Shown one piece after another: positions 1 through 7,375 of a DNA stretch of 64,000 bases. A program made the translations under genes and the position numbers. Below the pieces are notes generated by a model. The model was not told where the DNA came from. It worked only from the letters and a program-made list of their open reading frames with translations, and ran no database searches. Numbering within the stretch: position 1 is the first letter of the stretch; each line of letters opens with the position of its first letter. The DNA comes from Sphingomonas aerophila (GTDB taxonomy: Bacteria > Pseudomonadota > Alphaproteobacteria > Sphingomonadales > Sphingomonadaceae): assembly GCF_014199305.1 (NCBI RefSeq), contig NZ_JACIJK010000001.1, forward strand, positions 372,001 to 436,000. The letters are read 5' to 3'.

Positions 1-1287
1 GTTGAGGTCGTGTGCGAAGTCCTTTGGCGCGTAGGAGAATTTCGTCACGATACGCTCATGGATGTTCGGGATCAGCCGGCGGCCGACCTCGTCCAGGATG
101 CGCTTTTCCAGGACCGGCCCGACCTCGTCCCAGTCGACGGGAAACTTGCCCATGTGTGGCACCGGCGCCAACGCGTAGAAGGTCGAATGGCCCTCTGGCG
201 CCAGGCTCGGGTCGGTCACGGTCGGGTGGTGGAGGTAAAGAGAGAAATCCTCCGACAGCACGCCATGGTCATAGATGTCCGCGAGCAGCCCTTTGTAGCG
301 GGGGCCGAACAGGATCATGTGGTGGGGAATACCGGGCCAGGTGCCTTGCACGCCGAAATGGACGACGAACAGCGACGGCGAGAAACGCTTGCGCTCCAGC
401 TTGGCCGCGGTGCGCTGCCCTGCACGCGAGGTGCTGAGCAGGTTGCGATAGGTATGGACGATGTCGCCGTTGGATGCGACCGCATCCGCGCTCGACTGCC
501 AGCCGGACCGCGTCGTCACGCCCGTCACCCGGTCGCCAAGCGTGTCGATGCTGGTGATCGGATCACCCAGCCGCAGCACGCCGCCCAGCCGCTCGAAATG
601 CTTCACCATGCCGGCAACCAGCCGATTGGTGCCGCCCTTCGCGAACCATACCCCGCCGTCACGCTCCAACTTGTGGATCAACGCATAGATAGCGCTGGTG
701 GTCATCGGGTTGCCGCCGACCAGCAGCGTGTGGAAGCTCAGCGCCTCGCGCAGCTTTTCATTCTTCACGAAGCTCGACACGATCGAGTAAACCGACCGCC
801 ACGCCTGGTACTTGGCGAGTGCGGGCGCGGCCTTGAGCATGGAAGCGAAGTCCAGAAACGCCTCGTGCCCGAGCTTTTCGTATCCCTCATGGAAGACGCC
901 GGCCGAATATTCCAGGAACTTGGCATAGCCCGCCACGTCCTCGGGATTCAGCTTGGCGATCTCTGTCCGCAGCTGGGCATCATCGTTGGTGTAGTCGAAG
1001 TTGGTGCCGTCGACCCAGTTCAGCCGATAGAATGGCAGCACCGACTGAAGCTCGACATCCTCGCTCATCTGCCGCCCGGTCAGCTGCCACAGTTCCTGCA
1101 GGCAGGCGGGATCGGTGATGACGGTGGGGCCGGCATCAAAGGTGAAGCCGTCGCGCTCCCAATAATAAGCGCGGCCGCCCGGCTTGTCGCGCGCTTCCAC
1201 GATCGTGGTTGCGACCCCTGCCGATTGCAGCCGGATCGCGAGTGCCAGGCCGCCAAAGCCGGCGCCGATGACGATCGCCCGCTTCAT
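1..1287 (-). CDS. crtI: Phytoene desaturase CrtI, 3' end outside window
   Basis: FAD-dependent phytoene desaturase, which converts phytoene to lycopene at the membrane. The protein starts MKRAIVIGAG and has the dinucleotide-binding GxGxxG motif (GAGFGG, about residues 8-13), followed by the E-A-R-D-K-P-GGRA segment typical of CrtI. The reading frame is open for 429 codons to the window edge. CrtI proteins are usually about 490-500 residues, so roughly 60-70 C-terminal residues are missing here. The ATG overlaps the crtY stop in an ATGA, so crtY and crtI are translationally coupled. crtB would be expected next, beyond the window. The family assignment is secure. Confidence 0.95.
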   Translation of the reverse strand, partial: MKRAIVIGAGFGGLALAIRLQSAGVATTIVEARDKPGGRAYYWERDGFTFDAGPTVITDPACLQELWQLTGRQMSEDVELQSVLPFYRLNWVDGTNFDYTNDDAQLRTEIAKLNPEDVAGYAKFLEYSAGVFHEGYEKLGHEAFLDFASMLKAAPALAKYQAWRSVYSIVSSFVKNEKLREALSFHTLLVGGNPMTTSAIYALIHKLERDGGVWFAKGGTNRLVAGMVKHFERLGGVLRLGDPITSIDTLGDRVTGVTTRSGWQSSADAVASNGDIVHTYRNLLSTSRAGQRTAAKLERKRFSPSLFVVHFGVQGTWPGIPHHMILFGPRYKGLLADIYDHGVLSEDFSLYLHHPTVTDPSLAPEGHSTFYALAPVPHMGKFPVDWDEVGPVLEKRILDEVGRRLIPNIHERIVTKFSYAPKDFAHDLN

Positions 1288-2459
1288 GCTGTTACCCCGA
1301 CTTTCAGGCCCGTCAGCGCACGAACGGCGCGGGCGATGGGGACCGGGGGACGGCCGGTCAGGATGCGTGCCTTGTCGGTCACGGTTGATGTTCCTGCATA
1401 AAAGCGGCCGATCAGCCGCGGGTTCAGTCGATAGAAGCGCTCCAACACCCGATAGCGCTCGGCGGGTTCGGCCGCCTTGAACAACATGGTGTCGAGCATT
1501 CGGTAAAAACCGCGCGCGCGCCAGGCGCGGCGGGCATGGGCGTGGGTGGCCTCATGAAGCGCGCCAGACGAAAAGTCCCGCCGTTTCGCCAGCATCGACG
1601 CGGTGCGGATCGCATCTGGCAGCGAATAGCCGGTGGTCGGATGAAACAGCCCCGCGCGCATCCCGAGCTTCGCGATGTCCTTGCCACCCGAGTGCCAATA
1701 CGCCTCGAAGTCGCCGCCCATCGCGACGGGCAGAACGCCCGCCTCCTCCCGGTCCACCCGCCGCGGCGACCAGCCACGCGCGGCTGCATATTCATCGATC
1801 CGCACCCGCAATGCCGGCCCGTCGAGGTCGGGCGTATCGCTGTAATAGGTGTCTTCCAGGAAAATGCGCTTGGGCTTGAAGGGGAGCGCATACATGAAGC
1901 GATAGCCGTCAATCTGCTCCACCGTCGCGTCCATCACGATCGGCCGGTCGATCCCGTGCGGCGTTTCCAGCTTGATTTCGCGTCCCACGAACTTCTGCCA
2001 GCCAAGCTCCAGATGGTGGAGGTCGCCCGTGCCGCGCGCGTCGATCACGCCGCGCGCTTCCACCCGGTCGCCGTCCGCCAGCACCGCCGTGGTGGGGGAG
2101 GCGGCGAGCACCCGGCGCCCCAGCAACAGCGCCTCGGGCGGGAAGGCGCGTCGCACCGCCGCGTCCAGCCGCTCGCTCTCGATCGAATAATAAGCCTGGG
2201 CGATGGAACGGCGGTGTACCGGAAAGGCGATGTCGTAGGCGGGCCAGGCATGGGCGACCAGGGGCGCCACCAGCGATCGGTCGGCATCGGCAACGTCGCT
2301 GCCGAAAAAGGACCATAGGTGATTGCCGCCGATTCGCGTGCCCGACTCCACCAGCCGCACGTCCATCGCGGGGTGGCGAGCTTTGACGGCCAGCGCCGCC
2401 AGGGAGCCGGCAAGGCCGCCGCCCAGGATCGCGAGGTCACAGGTGATCGTCGTGGCCAT
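1284..2459 (-). CDS. crtY: Lycopene beta-cyclase CrtY
   Basis: Flavoprotein that closes both ends of lycopene to give beta-carotene. The 391-residue product has an N-terminal Rossmann motif (LGGGLAG, about residues 12-18) and the CrtY signature GGNHLWSFF (about residues 44-52). The length is normal for bacterial CrtY. It is the first gene of a leftward unit with crtI, overlapping it by 4 bp. Its start faces crtZ across about 260 bp of intergenic DNA that must hold promoters for both directions. The ATG at 2459 is the only start that leaves the flavin-binding strand intact. Confidence 0.95.
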   Translation of the reverse strand: MATTITCDLAILGGGLAGSLAALAVKARHPAMDVRLVESGTRIGGNHLWSFFGSDVADADRSLVAPLVAHAWPAYDIAFPVHRRSIAQAYYSIESERLDAAVRRAFPPEALLLGRRVLAASPTTAVLADGDRVEARGVIDARGTGDLHHLELGWQKFVGREIKLETPHGIDRPIVMDATVEQIDGYRFMYALPFKPKRIFLEDTYYSDTPDLDGPALRVRIDEYAAARGWSPRRVDREEAGVLPVAMGGDFEAYWHSGGKDIAKLGMRAGLFHPTTGYSLPDAIRTASMLAKRRDFSSGALHEATHAHARRAWRARGFYRMLDTMLFKAAEPAERYRVLERFYRLNPRLIGRFYAGTSTVTDKARILTGRPPVPIARAVRALTGLKVGVTA

Positions 2460-2563
2460 GTTTCCATTGCCCTAGCCCAGCCAAGGCCCGGCGAGAACCG
2501 CCTTGTGTCAGGCGCGCGCCGAGACACCGCCCAGATCATCATGCGGTCGGGTCCGGGATGATC

Positions 2564-2577
2564 CAGCGCATGCGCTG
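2564..2577. promoter_or_regulatory. Perfect 14-bp palindrome in the crtY/crtZ divergent region
   Basis: CAGCGCATGCGCTG is a perfect inverted repeat in the 260-bp gap between crtY and crtZ. It could be an operator for the carotenoid genes. The central 12 bp also occur at 58894-58905, just after an S9 peptidase gene, so it may instead be a common short palindrome in this genome. No recognised regulator consensus was matched. Confidence 0.25.
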
Positions 2578-2719
2578 CGGTCCGACGCGACGCGCGCTAC
2601 CTTGTTATTCCGCGCGGGCGCCCGATCTGTTCCCGTGCGCCCTTGTTGAAGGCTCGCCCTCACCTCCAGACGGGTCTATGGGTGACGTAACAAGGGCTTG
2701 CGACCATGGAGTTGGTGAA

Positions 2720-3277
2720 ATGACCTGGTGGGAGCGCACGGCACTGGTCGTGTTCATGGTCCTGTTCATGGAATGCTTCGCATGGGCCATGCACAAATAC
2801 GTCATGCACGGCTGGGGCTGGGGCTGGCACAAGTCGCATCATGAACCGCACGACAATGCAGTGGAGAAGAACGACCTGTACGCCGTCGTGTTCGCGATCG
2901 TGCCCATCGCGCTGTTCACCGTCGGCATGTGGTACGAGCCGCTGTGGTGGATTGCGCTCGGCATCACGATCTATGGCGCGATCTATGCCTTTGTGCACGA
3001 CATGCTGGTGCACCAGCGCGGCGGCTTTCGCTGGGTACCGCGCCACGGCTATTTCAAGCGGCTGCTTCAGGCGCATCGCCTGCACCACGCGGTTGAAGGA
3101 CGTGAGGGCACGGTCAGCCATGGCTTCCTGTTTGCGCGCAGCCCTGCCGTGCTGAAGGAGCAATTGCGGCGTCATGCCGCCAAGCGCGCGGCGGGTCCCG
3201 CGGTCGCCGCGGATCGCGACGTCATGGCTGGCACCACCTCGCGCCGCCCCGTCGATGCCGAGCACGCCACGTCATGA
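2720..3277 (+). CDS. crtZ: Beta-carotene 3-hydroxylase CrtZ
   Basis: Non-haem di-iron membrane hydroxylase that adds 3-OH groups to beta-ionone rings. The 185-residue product carries the full set of histidine clusters: HKYVMH (residues 25-30), HKSHH (37-41), a middle HDMLVH and a late HRLHH. The frame is open further upstream, but the ATG at 2720 is preferred because GGAG lies at 2708-2711 with 8-nt spacing and because the protein then begins MTWWER, as CrtZ proteins usually do. The stop overlaps the crtW ATG in an ATGA. The basic, Ala-rich C-terminus after about residue 150 is not part of the conserved domain. Confidence 0.95.
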   Translation: MTWWERTALVVFMVLFMECFAWAMHKYVMHGWGWGWHKSHHEPHDNAVEKNDLYAVVFAIVPIALFTVGMWYEPLWWIALGITIYGAIYAFVHDMLVHQRGGFRWVPRHGYFKRLLQAHRLHHAVEGREGTVSHGFLFARSPAVLKEQLRRHAAKRAAGPAVAADRDVMAGTTSRRPVDAEHATS

Positions 3278-4083
3278 TCACTGCCTACCGACGCCGGCGA
3301 CTGGGATCGGGACGACAGGAATCGGGCCGACAGGAATCGGGCCGACAGGGACTGGTCGGCATGACGCTGGCGACTGCGATCATTGCCTCATGGCTCGCCA
3401 TTCATATCACCGGCATCTTCTTCTGGACGGTGAGTTGGGCCGACGCGCCGCTCATCGCCGCGGTGCTGCTGGTGCAGACATGGCTCAGCACCGGCCTGTT
3501 CATCATCGCGCATGACGCAATGCATGGCGCGCTCGCCCCCGGTCGACCGCGGGTGAACCATGCGGTCGGCACGGTCGCGCTCGCGCTCTACGCCGCCCTG
3601 TCCTATGCGACGCTGCTGCCCCGTCACCACGCCCATCACGCGCATGCCGGTCAGCGAGGCGATCCGGATTTCCACGCTGGCGACCAGCGGCTCCATGCCT
3701 GGTTCGGCCAGTTCTTCCGCACCTATTACACCCACGGCCAGATCGTGCGGATCACGATGGTGGCGCTCGTCTACACGCTGCTGCTGCGTGCGCCGTTGGG
3801 CAACATCGTACTGTTCTGGGCGGTGCCGGCGCTGGGCGCCGTGGCGCAGCTCTTCATCTTTGGCACCTTTCTGCCCCATCGCGCGACATCGGAGCCGTTC
3901 GCGGATGACCATCGCGCGCGCAGCAATCGCCAGTCGGTGCTGGTGTCGCTTCTCACCTGCTTTCACTTCGGCGGCTATCATCACGAACACCATCTTTATC
4001 CGGGCACGCCCTGGTGGGGGCTGCCCGCGCGGCGGCGCGAGGCGGGGGGCGTTAAGGTTCGCGCGTTAGGGGGCCGGGCATGA
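3274..4083 (+). CDS. crtW: Beta-carotene ketolase CrtW
   Basis: Di-iron membrane oxygenase that introduces 4-keto groups, giving canthaxanthin or astaxanthin together with CrtZ. The 269-residue product has HDAMH (residues 80-84), HHAHHAH (118-124) and YHHEHH (235-240), plus several membrane segments. It is coupled to crtZ and to the next gene by 4-bp ATGA overlaps. The first 29 residues before the first membrane segment include three SGRQ-type repeats encoded by a 15-bp tandem repeat at 3306-3350. A second in-frame ATG at 3361 would skip this extension. The upstream start is kept because of the coupling. Confidence 0.93.
   Translation: MITAYRRRRLGSGRQESGRQESGRQGLVGMTLATAIIASWLAIHITGIFFWTVSWADAPLIAAVLLVQTWLSTGLFIIAHDAMHGALAPGRPRVNHAVGTVALALYAALSYATLLPRHHAHHAHAGQRGDPDFHAGDQRLHAWFGQFFRTYYTHGQIVRITMVALVYTLLLRAPLGNIVLFWAVPALGAVAQLFIFGTFLPHRATSEPFADDHRARSNRQSVLVSLLTCFHFGGYHHEHHLYPGTPWWGLPARRREAGGVKVRALGGRA
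3306..3350 (+). repeat. 15-bp tandem repeat, three copies, in the 5' end of crtW
   Basis: Three adjacent copies of ATCGGGCCGACAGGA lie end to end. The first copy differs at one internal base and the last at its final base. They encode an SGRQE-type repeat in the cytoplasmic N-terminus of CrtW. The unit is a multiple of three, so copy-number changes would keep the frame. Confidence 0.85.
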
Positions 4084-4898
4084 TCGTGGCGATTATCCTG
4101 TCCGCGGTGGCGATGACCGCCATTGTCGCGATTCGCTATCTCCTGACATCGGGTGGGTTCGCGCTTGCGACCAAATGGCGGCATCCGGGCCTGTATCGCG
4201 GGCTCGACCGGCAGATGTGGCGTGAACTGTGGTGGAGCCTGGCATCGGCCGCCATCTATGGCGTGCCCGCGGGCGTCGTCGCCTGGGGCTGGCACAACCA
4301 TGGCTGGACGCGGATCTATGACGACGTCCACGCCTTTCCGCTCTGGTATTGGCCGGTGTCGGTGCTGTTGTTCCTGTTTGCGCACGACACCTGGTTCTAC
4401 TGGACGCATCGCTGGATGCATCGGCCAGAGCCGTTCAAGCTGGCCCATGCCGTCCACCATGCCAGCCGCCCGCCGACAGCCTGGGCCGCCATGGCGTTCC
4501 ACCCGATCGAGGCGCTGACCGGGGCTGTGGTAATTCCGCTACTGGTGTTCGTGATTCCTATTCACGTAGCCGCACTCTGCTTGGTCCTGACGATCATGAC
4601 GGTTATGGGCGTAACCAACCACATGGGCTGGGAAATCTTTCCCCGTTGGATGTGGAGCGGGCGGCTGGGGGGCTGGCTCATCACGGCGAGCCATCATCAG
4701 CGGCACCACGAGCGATACGGGTGCAACTATGGTTTATATTTCCGCTTCTGGGACCGGCTCTGCGGTACCGACGATGGGCTCGGCAATTTCGCACGGTCGC
4801 ATGCGCGCGCGGCGTCTCGCGCGCCCGGTGGTGCTGGCGCTCGCGGCGGGGCTGACAATCGGCGTGACGGGCGGGGCGGCGCCGGTCGGGCGGCTTGA
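4080..4898 (+). CDS. Fatty-acid hydroxylase/sterol desaturase family protein, candidate CrtG
   Basis: Integral membrane di-iron hydroxylase of 272 residues. The histidine clusters are H102-x7-H110-x3-H114, HAVHH (123-127) and HHQRHH (205-210). Membrane segments lie near residues 1-20, 52-70 and 90-103 and in a pair at about 145-180. It sits third in the crtZ-crtW unit and overlaps crtW by 4 bp. Carotenoid 2,2'-hydroxylases (CrtG), known from Brevundimonas and from nostoxanthin-producing Sphingomonas, are believed to belong to this superfamily, so a beta-ring 2-hydroxylase is the best guess from context. Another lipid hydroxylase remains possible. The last 32 codons overlap the next gene and are low-complexity Ala/Gly/Arg. 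Confidence 0.8.
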   Translation: MIVAIILSAVAMTAIVAIRYLLTSGGFALATKWRHPGLYRGLDRQMWRELWWSLASAAIYGVPAGVVAWGWHNHGWTRIYDDVHAFPLWYWPVSVLLFLFAHDTWFYWTHRWMHRPEPFKLAHAVHHASRPPTAWAAMAFHPIEALTGAVVIPLLVFVIPIHVAALCLVLTIMTVMGVTNHMGWEIFPRWMWSGRLGGWLITASHHQRHHERYGCNYGLYFRFWDRLCGTDDGLGNFARSHARAASRAPGGAGARGGADNRRDGRGGAGRAA

Positions 4899-5253
4899 TG
4901 TTTCGGTTGATGGCATCCGCTCTGCCAAGGGACTGATCCAGGTCTGCCTGACCGCGGATCCCGCCAATTTTCCTGGCTGTGTCGATGATGCCGGCGCGGT
5001 GACACGGCGTGTGCCCGCGAAGACGCGGTCGGTCAGCTTCGACGGACTGCCCGCAGGCACCTATGCCGTGGCGATCATCCATGATGAGAACGGCAATAAC
5101 CAGCTCGACACCTTTGCCGGCATCCCGCGCGAAGGTTTCGGCTTTTCGCGCAATCCGCGCATCGGCTTCGGCCCGCCGCGCTTTGCGGCTGCGCAATTCC
5201 ACCTCACCGGTGATGCAGCGGTGCAACAGGTCAGGATGCACTACATTCTCTGA
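4801..5253 (+). CDS. DUF2141 domain protein, exported
   Basis: Product of 150 residues, starting MRARRLARPVV. A hydrophobic signal peptide ends near GGAA (about residue 29), followed by one DUF2141 domain with the family pattern of a small beta-sandwich, including KGLIQVCLT near the start and HDENGNNQLDT near residue 100. The function is unknown. The gene is the last of the crtZ-crtW-hydroxylase unit and starts 98 bp inside the preceding gene. I chose this ATG because it gives a clean signal peptide. An upstream start at 4729 in the same frame would add a hydrophilic stretch. The protein is probably periplasmic. Its role, if any, in carotenoid handling is inference from position alone. Confidence 0.85.
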   Translation: MRARRLARPVVLALAAGLTIGVTGGAAPVGRLDVSVDGIRSAKGLIQVCLTADPANFPGCVDDAGAVTRRVPAKTRSVSFDGLPAGTYAVAIIHDENGNNQLDTFAGIPREGFGFSRNPRIGFGPPRFAAAQFHLTGDAAVQQVRMHYIL

Positions 5254-5325
5254 CCGGTTCGGGGCGGACACAAAGCGGGGAAGGGGCGTTGCGCGGCTGT
5301 AACATTCCCCTACCGGAGCCGCTCG

Positions 5326-6204
5326 ATGCGCCTTACCACTTTCATTGTTCCGGCGCTTCTCGCCGCTTCCCCCGCTTTCGCACAGCAACAGGCTCCCGTG
5401 CCGCCCGACACAGGGGCGGCCGCCGCTGCTGTGGCGGATGACGAGTTCAACCGCGAAACGATCACGGTCGGGGCCGGTGGCGTATACCTGCCCGACTACG
5501 AGGGCTCGAACAACTATCGCTTCACTGCCGCACCGGCGGCGATCGGGACATTCCGCGGCTTCAACTTCACCCTGGCGGGCAACCGTCTGAGCGTTGACCT
5601 TATCCCCGACGGGGGCGGGCCGACTCTCGACTTTCAGGCGGGGCCGATCGCGGTGGTCAACTTCAACCGCACCAGCCTTGGCAGCATCGACGACCGCCGC
5701 GTACGCGCGCTGGGTGAGCTCGACACCGCCATTGAGGTTGGCGGCTACATCGGCGTCGGCAAGACGGGGGTGATCACCTCGCCTTATGACCGGCTCAGCG
5801 TCTCGCTCAGCTATCGTCACGACGTGACGGACACGCACGACAGCGGCATCTGGCAGCCGACCGTCAACTACCTGACCCCGCTTAGCCGCAAGGCAGCGGT
5901 GGCGGTGTTCGCGTCGGCGGAGCGGGCCGGGCGCGGCTATGCCCGGACCTATTTCTCGGTGACCCCTGCCGGCAGCCTGGCGAGCGGCTTGCCGACCTAT
6001 AATGCGCGCGCGGGTTGGAAGAACTACACGCTGGGCGCGGTAGGCACCTATTCGTTGACCGGCGACCTGTTGCACGGGTTCAAGGTGGTGGCTGGCGGCA
6101 CCTATGGCCGCCTGCTCAACGATTTCGGGGACAGCCCGATCGTGTCGGTTGCGGGCCGTCGCAGCCAGTGGCTGGGCGCGGTAGGACTCGCTTACACCTT
6201 CTGA
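5326..6204 (+). CDS. MipA/OmpV family outer membrane protein
   Basis: A 292-residue outer membrane beta-barrel protein. It has a signal peptide (MRLTTFIVPALLAASPAFA), then a mature protein starting QQQ and a series of amphipathic strands ending in an aromatic residue (GLAYTF at the C-terminus), as outer membrane proteins do. The GVYLPDYEGSNNYR segment near residue 50 is typical of the MipA/OmpV family. GGAG lies 8 nt before the ATG. The gene is 72 bp after the DUF2141 gene on the same strand and may be read through from the carotenoid unit. The substrate is unknown. Confidence 0.88.
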   Translation: MRLTTFIVPALLAASPAFAQQQAPVPPDTGAAAAAVADDEFNRETITVGAGGVYLPDYEGSNNYRFTAAPAAIGTFRGFNFTLAGNRLSVDLIPDGGGPTLDFQAGPIAVVNFNRTSLGSIDDRRVRALGELDTAIEVGGYIGVGKTGVITSPYDRLSVSLSYRHDVTDTHDSGIWQPTVNYLTPLSRKAAVAVFASAERAGRGYARTYFSVTPAGSLASGLPTYNARAGWKNYTLGAVGTYSLTGDLLHGFKVVAGGTYGRLLNDFGDSPIVSVAGRRSQWLGAVGLAYTF

Positions 6205-6275
6205 TCAAACGGTTCATCTCCCCGCAAGGTCGCGGCTTCCAAGCCGGCTCGCCACCGGCGCGGCATCGCGCTACA

Positions 6276-6295
6276 GGCCGGGCTTGGACCCGGCC
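6276..6295 (+). terminator. Terminator-like hairpin after the MipA/OmpV gene
   Basis: GGCCGGG and CCCGGCC form a perfect 7-bp stem around a 6-nt loop, about 70 bp after the MipA/OmpV stop. There is no T tract, so intrinsic termination is uncertain. Confidence 0.4.
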
Positions 6296-6351
6296 GGCGG
6301 CGGCCGACACTGGTGACGTGGGCCTGTGGGCCCAAGGGAGATGAAACGGTT

Positions 6352-7350
6352 ATGACCGACAGCGCGAGCATGATGGGTGCGCTCGACGCCCGCGTTAGCC
6401 GGCGCGAAGGGCGACGCGAGTTTTTCCGCTCGGCCCTGGGCGGAGCTGCCGTGGCGGCAGCCGGGGTCGCGACGCTGGGCGTCGTCAGCGCGGCGCAAGC
6501 GCAGAGCGTGACGCCGGTGACGGACGCGGACATCCTGAACTTCGCGCTCAATCTCGAATATCTCGAAGCGCAATTCTATTCCTATGCGGCCAACGACACC
6601 GGCCTGCCCGCCGCGCTGCTGACCGGCACGGGAGCGGTCGGCACGGTTACCCCCGGCCGCCGCGCCGGCTTCACCGACCCGGTGGTCGCCCAATACGCGC
6701 GAGAGATCGCGGCGGACGAGGCGGCACATGTCCAGTTCCTGCGCACCACGCTCGGTTCCAGTGCGATTGCGATGCCCTCCATCGACCTGGGCGTGTCGAA
6801 AGACAGCGCCTTTTCGCGCGCGGCACAGGCGGCGGGGCTGGTGCCCGCCGGCACTGCGTTCGACCCGTACGCGACGGACGAAAGCTTCCTGCTCGCCGCC
6901 TTCATCTTCGAGGATGTGGGCGTCACCGCCTACAAGGGCGCGAGCCCGCTGCTGTCTAGCAACGCCTATGTCGACGCGGCTGCGGGCATCCTGGCCGCCG
7001 AAGCCTTTCATGCGGGTCTGATCCGCAATGCCTTGTACCAGAAGGGGCTCGCTACCCCGTCGCTGCGCACGTCCACCGATGCCATCGCCAAGGCCCGCGA
7101 CACGCTCGACGGCGCGCAGCTGCTGGAACAGGGCGTGTCGAACCAGACGCGCACGATCACCAACGCGGACGCCACGACCACCTCGGTCGAATATGCCAAC
7201 CTGGTGCCGACCGACGGCAACGCGATCACGTTCAGCCGTTCGGCAGGCCAGGTGCTCGGCATCGTGTATCTGAACGCCACCGCCGGCACGACCGCGGGCG
7301 GTTTCTTCCCCGCCGGCGTGAACGGCACCATCAAGGCGAGCGCCGCCTAA
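6352..7350 (+). CDS. Tat-exported ferritin-like domain protein, first of two
   Basis: Product of 332 residues. The N-terminus has a twin-arginine motif (RREFFRSA, about residues 20-27) before a hydrophobic stretch ending AAQAQ. The mature part has ferritin-like helices, with LEYLEAQFY, then EIAADEAAHVQFL (an ExxH pair), a later EDVGVTAYKGA and AAEAFHAGLIR. These match the Ferritin_2 family, which includes plant desiccation protein PCC13-62. The ATG at 6352 is preferred over 6313 because GGAG lies 11 nt upstream and the Tat signal starts there. Metal binding and function are unproven. The next gene is a paralogue 25 bp downstream. Confidence 0.88.
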   Translation: MTDSASMMGALDARVSRREGRREFFRSALGGAAVAAAGVATLGVVSAAQAQSVTPVTDADILNFALNLEYLEAQFYSYAANDTGLPAALLTGTGAVGTVTPGRRAGFTDPVVAQYAREIAADEAAHVQFLRTTLGSSAIAMPSIDLGVSKDSAFSRAAQAAGLVPAGTAFDPYATDESFLLAAFIFEDVGVTAYKGASPLLSSNAYVDAAAGILAAEAFHAGLIRNALYQKGLATPSLRTSTDAIAKARDTLDGAQLLEQGVSNQTRTITNADATTTSVEYANLVPTDGNAITFSRSAGQVLGIVYLNATAGTTAGGFFPAGVNGTIKASAA

Positions 7351-7375
7351 GGGCGGCCACCGGCGAGGCTTTCCC

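Noticed and set aside
10..1401. A long plus-strand frame over the first 1.4 kb
   Set aside because: The minus strand encodes CrtI with an intact FAD motif; the plus-strand product has no family features.
4080..5253. A possible frameshifted fusion of the hydroxylase and DUF2141 genes
   Set aside because: DUF2141 has its own signal peptide at 4801 and the hydroxylase is of full length, so they read as two genes with an overlap.
4681..6075. A 464-codon open frame on the minus strand across the DUF2141 and MipA/OmpV genes
   Set aside because: Antisense to two clear genes, Arg/His-rich with no family features; an effect of high third-position GC.
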